From Anaerococcus sp. (GTDB lineage Bacteria; Bacillota; Clostridia; Tissierellales; Peptoniphilaceae): a stretch of DNA of 64,000 nt. Positions 1 to 8,166 of the stretch are shown one piece after another; within the stretch, counting starts at the first letter, position 1, and every line of letters starts with the position of its first letter. Under the pieces are notes generated by a model, which saw nothing but the letters and a program-made list of their open reading frames with translations, had not been told where the DNA came from and did no database searches. Both the position numbers and the translations under genes were made by a program. Where the stretch lies: assembly GCA_030532385.1 (NCBI GenBank), contig JAUNLG010000002.1, positions 92,992 through 156,991 of the forward strand, written 5' to 3'.

Positions 1-485
1 TCTATCTCAAGGGCTAGGTAAATCTCCTTTATTTTTCTTTCATAAGTTTGATCATTAGAAAGATAGGTGTTTCTTGCAAGCTGTTGGGTTATAGTTGATC
101 CACCCCTAACTATTCCGCCTGCTTTGATATTTTGTAGGACTGACCCAATAATTGATAGGGGGTCTACTCCACCATGTTTATAAAATCTCTCATCTTCTAC
201 AGCGACAAAAGCCTTTTTTAGATTATCAGGTATTTGATTATAATCTACTATCTGCCTATATTCGCTTGTAGCAATGGAGTCTACTTCATTTCCGTCTTCA
301 TCCACAATTGTTGAATTTTGGCTCATTTCATATTTAATACTTTCTGCATCTATCTTAGGAGTTTGTTTCATAACTTCTAGGATTGCGCCAGAAGTCATTC
401 CAGCAAAGATAATCCCAAGTCCCATTACAAAAAGAATTACTATAAGAAAAATTTTTCCAACAAGACTGGCAACTTTTTTATTCAT
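1..485 (-). CDS. Class A penicillin-binding protein (transglycosylase), N-terminal part
   Basis: This is the first ~161 residues of a bifunctional wall synthase that polymerises lipid II outside the membrane; the rest lies beyond the window edge. The ATG is at 485-483 (minus), with a GGAGG ribosome site just upstream. A short basic N-terminus and one membrane anchor (about residues 8-26) are followed by the GT51 glycosyltransferase domain. Its hallmark motifs are visible: EDERFYKHGG with the catalytic Glu, then GGSTITQQLARN, then RKIKE. The transpeptidase domain is not visible, so a monofunctional transglycosylase cannot be excluded. It is divergent from hflX. Confidence 0.9.
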   Translation of the reverse strand, partial: MNKKVASLVGKIFLIVILFVMGLGIIFAGMTSGAILEVMKQTPKIDAESIKYEMSQNSTIVDEDGNEVDSIATSEYRQIVDYNQIPDNLKKAFVAVEDERFYKHGGVDPLSIIGSVLQNIKAGGIVRGGSTITQQLARNTYLSNDQTYERKIKEIYLALEI

Positions 486-569
486 AATGCCTCCATGTTA
501 CTTTCTATTTTAATTTAATTACTACCATTTTATCATTTTTACCTAAATACTTCCACATTTCTTATTCTT

Positions 570-598
570 TTGTTACTTATTTTTAAGGATAATAATAT
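570..598 (+). promoter_or_regulatory. SigA-type promoter for hflX operon
   Basis: TTGTTA (570-575) and TAATAT (593-598) are separated by 17 bases. This would give a leader of about 85 bases before hflX. A TATAAT at 664-669 lies nearer the gene but has no good -35 box. Confidence 0.55.
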
Positions 599-689
599 GA
601 GAAACCTAGCTAAGATATTATTTATAAGAAGACTCTTGGGCTTTTATAATAGGTATTTAATCGTATAATCTAAGTTAGAAAGGAAGTTT

Positions 690-1928
690 ATGCAAAAAGT
701 TATACAAGTTAATGTATTAGATAAAGACGATGATCTTGATAATAAGATTTATGAATTAGAATCCTTAATCAATACAGCAGGTGGGGAAAGTGTAGCCTAT
801 GTTAGCCAAGTTGTTAGCAAGGTAAACCCAAGATACTTTATAGGCAAGGGTAAGGTAAGTGAGATTAAGGATTTGGCTAAGAAAAATGACATAGATACGG
901 TAATTTTTGATGTAGAATTATCAGCTAGCCAACTTTATAATTTAGAAGAAGAGATGAAACTTCATGTAGTCGATTGGACAAGCCTAATCCTAGATATTTT
1001 TGCCATGCGTGCAAATACCAGGGAGTCTAGGCTTAAGATAAAACTTGCCCAACTTAAATACCAATTACCAAGGATAAACAAGTGGTTTTCCTACCTATCA
1101 AGACAGGCAGGAGGTATAGGAACTAGGGGACCTGGAGAGACCATGCTTGAGACAGATAGGAGGGCTATAGTTAGGGACATTAAGTCTTTGGAAAAAGCTC
1201 TAAAAGATGTAGAGAAAACAAAAAGGATTAACAGGTCATCTAGAAAGGGTCTTCATAATATCTCCCTAGTAGGTTATACCAATGCAGGAAAATCCACAAT
1301 ACTTAATGGAATGCTCAGCTTATTTGGTGAAGATAAGTATGTGTATTCAGATGATTTGTTATTTGCAACCCTTGATACATCAACAAGACGATTAGACTTT
1401 TCAAACACCAAGGTAACCCTTACTGATACAGTTGGTTTTATAGATAACCTATCAGAAGAATTAAATGATTCTTTTCTTACAACCTTAGAAGAAGTTAAGT
1501 TTGCTGATATGCTTCTTATAGTAATAGATGGATCAGCAAATATAGACCACCAACTTAGGACCATAGAAAAATCATTAGAAGATATAGAAGTTGGCAACAA
1601 AGACCTCCTATATGTTTTTAATAAGATGGATAAGGTAGACGATGAGCTTAAGGTATCCTTATATAAAAGAGGTGAAGAGAGGATATTTATATCTGCTAGG
1701 AATGATAAGGACCTAGAAAGGTTGAAGGATAAGATAGTTTCTATTATAAAAAAAGACTATAAACTAGTGGATATGCACATTCCCTATGCAGAAGGTAGCC
1801 TTATGGACTATATTATGTCAAACTATGATATTTTGGAAAAAGAATATGATGGAAAAGGTACTAGGTTAAGCTTTGAGATAAGTAAAGAGGATTATCAAAG
1901 ATATGGATCATACATCAAAGGGGTATAA
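690..1928 (+). CDS. hflX: GTPase HflX
   Basis: HflX is a ribosome-associated GTPase that splits stalled or hibernating 70S ribosomes, typically under stress. The 412-residue protein has the HflX N-terminal domain (motif NPRYFIGKGK near residue 47), a basic linker with GGIGTRGPGE, and a TRAFAC GTPase domain with G1 GYTNAGKST near residue 195, G3 DTVGF and G4 NKMD. The ATG at 690 follows AAAGGAAG. The length is typical for the family. It heads a tight run, hflX-yigZ-yebC-lgt, and its 3' end overlaps yigZ by 26 bases. Confidence 0.95.
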   Translation: MQKVIQVNVLDKDDDLDNKIYELESLINTAGGESVAYVSQVVSKVNPRYFIGKGKVSEIKDLAKKNDIDTVIFDVELSASQLYNLEEEMKLHVVDWTSLILDIFAMRANTRESRLKIKLAQLKYQLPRINKWFSYLSRQAGGIGTRGPGETMLETDRRAIVRDIKSLEKALKDVEKTKRINRSSRKGLHNISLVGYTNAGKSTILNGMLSLFGEDKYVYSDDLLFATLDTSTRRLDFSNTKVTLTDTVGFIDNLSEELNDSFLTTLEEVKFADMLLIVIDGSANIDHQLRTIEKSLEDIEVGNKDLLYVFNKMDKVDDELKVSLYKRGEERIFISARNDKDLERLKDKIVSIIKKDYKLVDMHIPYAEGSLMDYIMSNYDILEKEYDGKGTRLSFEISKEDYQRYGSYIKGV

Positions 1929-2535
1929 GAGCGTAAGGGGTCAAGTCGAATCATTTTTTGAAGAAGAAAAGTCAAAGTTTATAAGCCATGGTAAGCATGT
2001 AAAAAGTGAACAAGAAGCCTTAGACTTTATTGACTTAATAAGAGAAGAATATAAGGATGCTACCCACAACTGCTATGCCTATATTATAAATGAACAGCCT
2101 GTAATAAAAAGATATTCTGATGATGGAGAACCCCAAGGATCAGCAGGCCTTCCCATGCTATCAGTTTTAGAAAAAGAACAAGTAACAAACCTTGTAGTAG
2201 TAGTTACCAGGTACTTTGGTGGCAAACTTTTAGGAAAGGCAGGACTAATAAGGGCCTATTCTAGGGGAGTATCTGATAGTCTTAGTGGGAAAGTTCTTTG
2301 GAAAAGACCCTACCTTGTGGTAGAATTAACCCATTCTTACCAAGTATTGGGTATTATTGAAAACTACCTAAACACCAAGGGGTATAAGCTTATAGATAAG
2401 GCTTATACAGATGAAGTTAAAATAAAGATATATGTTAGGGAAGATGGTTTTGAAAGATTAAAAAAAGACCTAATTAACCTAACAAGTGCAAATATAAAGA
2501 TAGAAAAGAAAAAATCATTAATGTTATTTGAATAA
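1903..2535 (+). CDS. YigZ/IMPACT family protein
   Basis: This 210-residue protein belongs to the YigZ (UPF0029/IMPACT) family, which occurs widely in bacteria and is related to the eukaryotic translation regulator IMPACT; its biochemical role in bacteria is not settled. The family signature is clear: YSDDGEPQGSAGLPML followed by VVVVTRYFGGKLLGKAG. The C-terminal ~70 residues fit the DUF1949 ferredoxin-like domain. The ATG at 1903 lies inside hflX and has AAAGAGG upstream, and the N-terminal residues (GYKSVRG...KSKFI) match the family start, so the overlap is probably real. Translation is likely coupled to hflX. Confidence 0.88.
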   Translation: MDHTSKGYKSVRGQVESFFEEEKSKFISHGKHVKSEQEALDFIDLIREEYKDATHNCYAYIINEQPVIKRYSDDGEPQGSAGLPMLSVLEKEQVTNLVVVVTRYFGGKLLGKAGLIRAYSRGVSDSLSGKVLWKRPYLVVELTHSYQVLGIIENYLNTKGYKLIDKAYTDEVKIKIYVREDGFERLKKDLINLTSANIKIEKKKSLMLFE

Positions 2536-2544
2536 GGAGAAGAT

Positions 2545-3279
2545 ATGGCAGGACATAATAAATGGAGCAAGATAAAAAATAAAAAAGGAAGCGAGGATGC
2601 AAGGAGAGGTAAAATCTTTACCAAGCATGCTAGAAATATCACTGTAGCAGCCAAAGAAGGAGGAGTAAATCCAGACTATAACCCAGCCTTAAAAACTGCT
2701 ATAGAAAAGGCTAAGGCTGATAATATGCCAAATGATAATATAGAAAGGGCCATCAAAAAGGCTTCTGGTGGAGATGATGATGCAAACTTTGAAAGAGTAA
2801 TCTATGAAGGTTATGGACCAGGTGGAGTTGCTGTTATAGTTGATTGTCTAACAGATAATAAAAATAGGACAGCCCCAGATGTAAGGCATGCCTTTGATAA
2901 AAATGGCGGAAACCTTGGAACTGATGGGTCAGTAATGTTCATGTTTGAAAGAAAGGGAGATATCATAGTAGATAAGGCTGGCAAGGATATTGATGAATTC
3001 ATGATGGATGCCCTAGAAGCAGGTAGTGAAGATGTCAAGGAATATAAGGAATATTTTGAAGCTATAACAGATGTAGAAAGCTTTAATGATGCAAGTGATA
3101 AGCTTAAAGAGATGGGCTATAAAATTGAAAGAGCAGACCTATCCTACCTTGCTAACAACCTAATAAAAGTAGATGATCCTTCAATAGAAGAGAAATTAAG
3201 TAAACTAATTGATACCCTAGAAGATAATGATGATGTCCAAGAAGTATACTCAAACTGGGATGATTCAAGCGAGGAGTAG
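2545..3279 (+). CDS. YebC/PmpR family protein
   Basis: The 244-residue protein opens with the diagnostic MAGHNKWSKIKNKKG. Members are known as DNA-binding regulators (PmpR) and, more recently, as factors that relieve ribosome stalling in the YebC/TACO1 family; which role applies here cannot be told from sequence. The full three-domain length is present. A GGAGAAG ribosome site precedes the ATG. Placement between yigZ and lgt in one operon with hflX suggests a translation-linked function. In many Firmicutes yebC sits near ruvC, which is not the case here. Confidence 0.93.
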   Translation: MAGHNKWSKIKNKKGSEDARRGKIFTKHARNITVAAKEGGVNPDYNPALKTAIEKAKADNMPNDNIERAIKKASGGDDDANFERVIYEGYGPGGVAVIVDCLTDNKNRTAPDVRHAFDKNGGNLGTDGSVMFMFERKGDIIVDKAGKDIDEFMMDALEAGSEDVKEYKEYFEAITDVESFNDASDKLKEMGYKIERADLSYLANNLIKVDDPSIEEKLSKLIDTLEDNDDVQEVYSNWDDSSEE

Positions 3280-3281
3280 GT

Positions 3282-4076
3282 ATGGAATTTAACATTGATC
3301 CTGTAGCAATATCTATCTTAGGTATAGACATCTACTGGTATGCCATAATTATTATCAGTGGAATAATAATAGCAGCTCAGTTTGCAAAAAAGGAATTTGT
3401 AAGAAGGGGTCTTGGCGAAGATTTAATCTATGATATTTTATTTGTAATACTCCCAGCAGGAATTATAGGAGCTAGGTTTTGGTATGTCTTGTTTGAATGG
3501 GATTTTTATAGGGCAAATCCCTCTCAAATCTTAAACTTTAGGGCTGGGGGTCTTGCTATCCACGGTGGGGTAGTATTTGGCCTTATAGCCCTAGTGATTT
3601 ATCAAAGATTTAAAAAGATACCACTGATAGACCTTACAGATGTTATAGTCCCATCCCTAGCCCTTGCCCAAGCCATTGGAAGGTGGGGCAATTTTGTAAA
3701 CGCAGAGGCCCATGGAGGACCTACTGACCTTCCTTGGGGGATAATAATAGATGGAGTAAAGGTTCATCCTACCTTCTTATATGAATCCTTGGGAGATTTC
3801 TTAATATTTTTATTTCTAATTAATTTTAGAAAGAAAAATCCTGATAAGGGCAAGATAACAAGTATTTACTTTATAAGTTATGGTATCTTAAGGTTCTTAG
3901 TAGAGGGATTAAGAACTGACTCCCTATATATAGGAGGCTTTAGGACTGCCCAACTTATGTCTCTTTTCTATATCCTAGGAGGAATTTTCTTATTTATATG
4001 GGCTAACAAAGAAAAGAAACCCCCATACTTTAAGAAAAAGAAAGAGAAGAAAGATAGGATAATTAACTTTAAATAA
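3282..4076 (+). CDS. lgt: Prolipoprotein diacylglyceryl transferase
   Basis: Lgt transfers diacylglycerol from phosphatidylglycerol to the lipobox cysteine of prolipoproteins at the membrane. The 264-residue protein has about seven membrane segments. It carries the conserved GGLAIHGGVVFG motif, with the essential His, near residue 92, and the Lgt signature GRWGNFVNAEAHG near residue 136. A later LRFLVEGLRTDSL stretch is also family-typical. The C-terminus is strongly basic (KKKKEKKDR). It starts two bases after yebC and ends the operon just before a terminator. Substrates in this window include the CapA-like and ThiY-like lipoproteins. Confidence 0.95.
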   Translation: MEFNIDPVAISILGIDIYWYAIIIISGIIIAAQFAKKEFVRRGLGEDLIYDILFVILPAGIIGARFWYVLFEWDFYRANPSQILNFRAGGLAIHGGVVFGLIALVIYQRFKKIPLIDLTDVIVPSLALAQAIGRWGNFVNAEAHGGPTDLPWGIIIDGVKVHPTFLYESLGDFLIFLFLINFRKKNPDKGKITSIYFISYGILRFLVEGLRTDSLYIGGFRTAQLMSLFYILGGIFLFIWANKEKKPPYFKKKKEKKDRIINFK

Positions 4077-4082
4077 GGGTGG

Positions 4083-4107
4083 AAAGCTGGCTTAGGCTGG
4101 CTTTTTT
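4083..4107 (+). terminator. Rho-independent terminator after lgt
   Basis: A 9-bp stem (AAAGCTGGC with GCTGGCTTT, two G-T wobbles) closes a TTAG loop and runs into six T. It separates the hflX-lgt unit from the mraZ cluster. Confidence 0.8.
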
Positions 4108-4108
4108 G

Positions 4109-4136
4109 TTTGCAAAAATGGGCCCTTTAGTATAAA
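4109..4136 (+). promoter_or_regulatory. Probable mraZ promoter
   Basis: TTTGCA (4109-4114) and TATAAA (4131-4136) are 16 bases apart; TAAAAT at 4133-4138 with an 18-base spacer is an alternative. It lies directly upstream of the MraZ repeat array, the usual arrangement for the autoregulated dcw promoter. Confidence 0.5.
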
Positions 4137-4147
4137 ATGATATAAAA

Positions 4148-4171
4148 GTGGATGGATGTGGTGGAAGGTGG
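4148..4171 (+). promoter_or_regulatory. MraZ operator: three GTGG direct repeats, 10-bp period
   Basis: GTGG occurs at 4148, 4158 and 4168, exactly one helical turn apart and ending seven bases before the mraZ ATG. MraZ proteins are known to bind G-rich direct repeats of this period upstream of their own gene. The last repeat also supplies the ribosome-binding bases (GGAAGGTGG), so bound MraZ would cover the translation start region. Confidence 0.8.
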
Positions 4172-4177
4172 TAGAAG

Positions 4178-4588
4178 ATGTTTTTAGGAGAATTTACCCA
4201 TAAGCTTGATAGCAAAAATAGACTTACACTTCCTAGTGACTTTAGAGATAAACTTATAGGAGATTTTTATATAAGTAAGGGGGCAGAATCATCCCTTATT
4301 ATTTATACTAAAGAAGAATTTATAAGTAGGTCAATAAGGTTAGAAGCTTATAAAGACACTAAGAAAAACAGAGCCATAAGGAGGCTTTTTTTCTCATCCG
4401 CTACTAAAACTAGACTAGATAAGCAAGGCAGGATCTTGCTAAATAAAAATCTTCTAACTTATTCTTCAATAGATAAGGACCTTGTTATTATAGGTAATAA
4501 CACGACAATAGAGATTTGGGCTAAGGATAAGTGGGAAGAATATATAAAAGAAGTTGAGGTGAATTTATCCAATTTAATGGATGATTAA
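4178..4588 (+). CDS. mraZ: Transcriptional regulator MraZ
   Basis: MraZ is the DNA-binding autoregulator at the head of the division and cell wall cluster. The 136-residue protein holds two SpoVT/AbrB-like halves with matching signatures, KLDSKNRLTLP near residue 10 and RLDKQGRILLN near residue 85. In the family these form a ring-shaped oligomer that reads direct repeats. Three such repeats lie immediately upstream. The ATG is preceded by GGAAGGTGG. Its stop overlaps the probable rsmH start by eight bases, which suggests coupled translation. Confidence 0.95.
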   Translation: MFLGEFTHKLDSKNRLTLPSDFRDKLIGDFYISKGAESSLIIYTKEEFISRSIRLEAYKDTKKNRAIRRLFFSSATKTRLDKQGRILLNKNLLTYSSIDKDLVIIGNNTTIEIWAKDKWEEYIKEVEVNLSNLMDD

Positions 4589-5510
4589 AATGAAATTTGA
4601 ACATATACCAGTTCTTGCAAAAGAAAGTATAGAAAATTTAAATATAAGACCTGATGGAACCTACCTTGACCTAACCTTGGGCAAGGGTGGTCACTCTAAG
4701 CTAATCCTAGAAAACTTAGGTCCTGAAGGTAGACTTATAGGCTTTGACCAAGATAAGGAAGCCCTAGCAGCTGCCAAAGAAAACCTAAAAGAATTTACAA
4801 ATGCAGACTTTATAAATTCAAATTTTGAGGATTTTGATAAGGAACTTGACCTACTAGGTATTGACAAGGTTGATGGGGTCCTTATGGATATAGGAGTATC
4901 TTCATACCAGATTGACAATAGTAAGAGGGGATTTTCCTATATAAATGATGGTCCTTTGGATATGAGAATGAACCAGGAAAATACTCTTACAGCAGAAATG
5001 ATAGTAAATGAATATTCTAAAGAAGATTTGGCCAGGATATTTTTTGACTATGGAGAGGAGAAATTCTCAAGGCCTATAGCAAATAATATAGTAAAAGAGA
5101 GGGAAAAATCAAGGATTGATACAACATTAAAACTTGCAAAAATTGTAAGATCATCTTTTAGGTCAAATGAAAGTCATCCTGAAAAAAGAGTCTTTCAAGC
5201 CCTTAGAATTGAAGTAAATAGGGAACTTGAAGTTTTAGAAAATACGATTGATAGGGTTGTAGATAGGTTAAATAAAAAGGGAAGACTTGCAATTATAACC
5301 TTTCATTCTTTAGAAGATAGGATTGTGAAAAATAAATTTAATGACCTTGCTAGATCTTGTATATGTCCTAAGGATTTTCCAGTATGTGTGTGTAACCATA
5401 AGGCTAAGGTAAAACTTATTAATAAAAAACCTATTAGTGCAAGTGCTAGGGAGCTTAAAGAAAATTCTCGTGCAAAGCCAGCAAAATTAAGGGTTTGTGT
5501 AAGGATATAA
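4581..5510 (+). CDS. rsmH: 16S rRNA (cytosine-1402-N4)-methyltransferase RsmH (MraW)
   Basis: RsmH methylates N4 of C1402 in 16S rRNA near the P site using S-adenosylmethionine. Diagnostic features are the N-terminal HIPVLAKESIENL, the SAM-binding DLTLGKGGHS near residue 30, and DGVLMDIGVSSYQID near residue 95. A C-terminal AIITFHSLEDRIVKN stretch is also family-typical. The 309-residue length is standard. Two in-frame ATGs (4581, 4590) are possible; neither has a strong ribosome site, and coupling to mraZ is likely. Confidence 0.95.
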   Translation: MIKMKFEHIPVLAKESIENLNIRPDGTYLDLTLGKGGHSKLILENLGPEGRLIGFDQDKEALAAAKENLKEFTNADFINSNFEDFDKELDLLGIDKVDGVLMDIGVSSYQIDNSKRGFSYINDGPLDMRMNQENTLTAEMIVNEYSKEDLARIFFDYGEEKFSRPIANNIVKEREKSRIDTTLKLAKIVRSSFRSNESHPEKRVFQALRIEVNRELEVLENTIDRVVDRLNKKGRLAIITFHSLEDRIVKNKFNDLARSCICPKDFPVCVCNHKAKVKLINKKPISASARELKENSRAKPAKLRVCVRI

Positions 5511-5512
5511 AA

Positions 5513-5899
5513 ATGGATAAGAAAAAAACTAGGCAAAACCAAGGCCAACAAAGAAAAAGATTAAAAAGGAATAAAGATCAAAGTCAAAAAAAGAAGATTA
5601 ATGAGCTTAAAAAAAGAGATAGGAATTTTAAGATGTTTTTTGCTTCTATAGCCTTTATAGTTTTAATCTTTGTTTTAGGTTCTTGTTTGGCTAAAGAGTA
5701 TAATTTAAATAAAAAAAGAGATGAGTATAATAGCTTACAGGCAGATATTTTATCAAGGGAACTTACCAAAGATAGGTTAAGCGAAAAATTGGAAAATGCA
5801 ATTGACCTTCCTAGGATCCAAAGATATGCCCTAGAAGAGCTTGATATGGTCTATAGGGATGAAGAAAATACTGTCAAATTGAATGTAGATAGGAATTAG
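5513..5899 (+). CDS. ftsL: FtsL/DivIC-like septum protein
   Basis: This is a small bitopic division protein of 128 residues. It has a very basic cytoplasmic N-terminus (~40 residues), one membrane segment (MFFASIAFIVLIFVLGS) and an extracytoplasmic helix likely to form a coiled coil. This is the FtsL layout, and the position after rsmH is where ftsL normally lies. I chose the ATG at 5513 because AAGGA sits eight bases upstream; an in-frame TTG at 5495 lies inside rsmH. In the family it forms a complex with FtsQ/DivIB and DivIC/FtsB. Sequence conservation is weak, so the call leans on topology and position. Confidence 0.8.
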   Translation: MDKKKTRQNQGQQRKRLKRNKDQSQKKKINELKKRDRNFKMFFASIAFIVLIFVLGSCLAKEYNLNKKRDEYNSLQADILSRELTKDRLSEKLENAIDLPRIQRYALEELDMVYRDEENTVKLNVDRN

Positions 5900-5902
5900 T
5901 AA

Positions 5903-6850
5903 ATGAATAAGTTTTATGTAATTATCATAAGTATTTTCTTAAGTATGGCTTTGGGAAAAATTATTATACCAATACTTAAGAGTAGGAAAATAGGGCAAAA
6001 TATTAGGCAAGTAGGACCTAAGAGTCACTATCAAAAGGCGGGAACCCCGACCATGGGTGGGATAATCTTTATTTTATCGGCCCTAGTAATGACCCTTATC
6101 CTCCTACCCTTAAACCTAGAAACGGCAATTATATTAATCTCCTTTATAGGTTTTGGGGCCATAGGTTTCATAGATGACTTTAGAAAATTAATTTTAAAGC
6201 AATCTGAGGGCCTAAGCCCAAGGGGAAAGTTAATCTTACAATTTGGCCTAGCCTTGATTATAACTATTCTTGCTTATATTAATGATAGGGATTCTGTAAG
6301 TCAAATCCTACTTCCCTTTATCAATAAGTCTATAAATATTAGCATTTTAGGTTTCCCTCTCTTGGTATTTATTATAGTAGGAGCTACCAATGCGACCAAC
6401 CTAACAGATGGTCTTGATGGGCTTTTGACAAGTGTCTCACTACCTGTCTTTATAAGTTTGGCTATTCTTGCAAAAAATACAGACCTAGAAATATTCTCCC
6501 TCATACTTTTTGGAAGTCTTTTAGGTTTCCTTATCTTTAACTCCTACCCAGCCTCAGTATTTATGGGGGATACAGGGTCAATGGCCATAGGTGGGGCTAT
6601 AGTTGCCCTTGCGATTATAATGCACCTACAAATTTACTTGGTAATATTTGGAGGAATTTATGTAGCTGAAACCCTCTCAGTTATAATTCAAGTTTTAAGT
6701 TATAGGCATAGGAATAAAAAAAGAGTTTTTCTTATGACCCCAATCCACCATCATTTTGAACTTAAGGGTCATAAAGAAAGTAAAATAGTAGTAGGATTTA
6801 CACTTGTATCAGTAATACTTTGTATGATAACATTGGCGGCATTAATATGA
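5903..6850 (+). CDS. mraY: Phospho-N-acetylmuramoyl-pentapeptide transferase
   Basis: MraY makes lipid I by transferring phospho-MurNAc-pentapeptide from UDP to undecaprenyl phosphate. The 315-residue polytopic protein has the motifs GTPTMGGIIF near residue 48, GFIDDFRK near residue 88 with the catalytic Asp pair, and NATNLTDGLDGL near residue 163. It also has the C-terminal MTPIHHHFEL. No PBP gene lies between ftsL and mraY, unlike many dcw clusters. The stop overlaps murD by four bases (ATGA). Confidence 0.96.
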   Translation: MNKFYVIIISIFLSMALGKIIIPILKSRKIGQNIRQVGPKSHYQKAGTPTMGGIIFILSALVMTLILLPLNLETAIILISFIGFGAIGFIDDFRKLILKQSEGLSPRGKLILQFGLALIITILAYINDRDSVSQILLPFINKSINISILGFPLLVFIIVGATNATNLTDGLDGLLTSVSLPVFISLAILAKNTDLEIFSLILFGSLLGFLIFNSYPASVFMGDTGSMAIGGAIVALAIIMHLQIYLVIFGGIYVAETLSVIIQVLSYRHRNKKRVFLMTPIHHHFELKGHKESKIVVGFTLVSVILCMITLAALI

Positions 6851-8166
6851 AAAAAGTTTTAGTATATGGTTTAGGAAGAACAGGAATATCAGCAGTAAAA
6901 ACCCTAAGTGACTTAGCTTATAGGGTTTATACCTATGATAAGAATAAACAAAGGATAGATCAATTGGAGGGCTATGACTATAGCCCTATTTCTGAGTCTG
7001 AAATATTAGATAAGGATTATGATTTTGTTGTAAAATCTCCAGGTATCCATCCTAAGGATAAAATACTTGTAAGTTTAGCAGAAAAATATGAAATAATTTC
7101 AGACATAGAATTATCCTTTAGGCTATTTCCAAATAGAAAGATTATAGCAATAACAGGAACAAATGGCAAAACTTCGACAACATCTATGATTACTCATATC
7201 TTAAATGAGTCAAAGGTTAAGGCCCTATCAGTTGGAAATATAGGAGAGGGAATCCTTTATCCAATGTATAAAAATCCCAAGGCTGTCTTTGTTTCAGAGC
7301 TTTCAAGCTTTCAACTTAAGAATGTCAAAAATTACCACCCACATATAGCAAGCATCCTAAATATAACGCAAGACCATATAGATTGGCATGGGAGTTTTAA
7401 GGATTATATTGAAAGTAAATTAAATATAAGCAAAAACCAAAATAAGGCTGACTATCTTATTATCAATGCTGATGATAAGATCCTAAAGGCCCATAAAAAA
7501 GATTTTAAGGTTAGGCTATATGAATTTTCTTCAAGTAAAGAAGTTGATAGGGGAGCCTTCATAAAAGATGGGGCAATCTATCTAAGAGATGATAAAAGTT
7601 ATAAACTAGCCCACCTTGATGACCTAACCTTTATAGGTAGGCACAATTACGAAAATATTATGGTAGCCTTACTTGCAGCCTATCTTTATGGCATAAAAAT
7701 TGATGATATAAGAAGGTCTATCAAAACTTTTAGGTCCATAGAACACAGGCTTGAGTATGTTGATACAATAAAGGGCCTAAGGGTTTATAATGATTCAAAG
7801 GCTACCAATGTAGATAGCTCACTTAAGGCCTTGGCTAGTTTTGATGAAGATATTATTCTTATAGCAGGTGGATATGATAAAAAAATTGATTATGAAGATT
7901 TTGTAAAAGCCTTTAAGAAAAATGGTAAACTAATGATCCTTATGGGTCAGACAAAAGATATACTTAAAAATCTTTGCGAAAAATATAAGATAGAGTATCT
8001 ATTAGCCCAAGATATGAAAGAGGCTGTTGGACTTGCCTTTGAAAATGCTTCAAAGGGAAGTATTTTGCTTTTATCTCCAGCTAGTGCATCCTGGGGTATG
8101 TATGATAATTTTGAGCAAAGAGGAGATGACTTTAAGAAAAAAGTTAGGGAGTTTAAGGATAAATAA
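6847..8166 (+). CDS. murD: UDP-N-acetylmuramoylalanine--D-glutamate ligase
   Basis: MurD adds D-glutamate to UDP-MurNAc-L-Ala in the cytoplasm with ATP. The protein has about 439 residues from the ATG at 6847, which overlaps the mraY stop as ATGA; an upstream in-frame start inside mraY is unlikely. It shows an N-terminal Rossmann region (VLVYGLGRTGISA), the Mur ligase P-loop GTNGKTSTTS near residue 104, and the central HRLEYVD and YNDSKATN motifs. The C-terminus has LLLSPASASWGMYDNFEQRG, characteristic of MurD. murE and murF are not in this cluster. Confidence 0.95.
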   Translation: MKKVLVYGLGRTGISAVKTLSDLAYRVYTYDKNKQRIDQLEGYDYSPISESEILDKDYDFVVKSPGIHPKDKILVSLAEKYEIISDIELSFRLFPNRKIIAITGTNGKTSTTSMITHILNESKVKALSVGNIGEGILYPMYKNPKAVFVSELSSFQLKNVKNYHPHIASILNITQDHIDWHGSFKDYIESKLNISKNQNKADYLIINADDKILKAHKKDFKVRLYEFSSSKEVDRGAFIKDGAIYLRDDKSYKLAHLDDLTFIGRHNYENIMVALLAAYLYGIKIDDIRRSIKTFRSIEHRLEYVDTIKGLRVYNDSKATNVDSSLKALASFDEDIILIAGGYDKKIDYEDFVKAFKKNGKLMILMGQTKDILKNLCEKYKIEYLLAQDMKEAVGLAFENASKGSILLLSPASASWGMYDNFEQRGDDFKKKVREFKDK

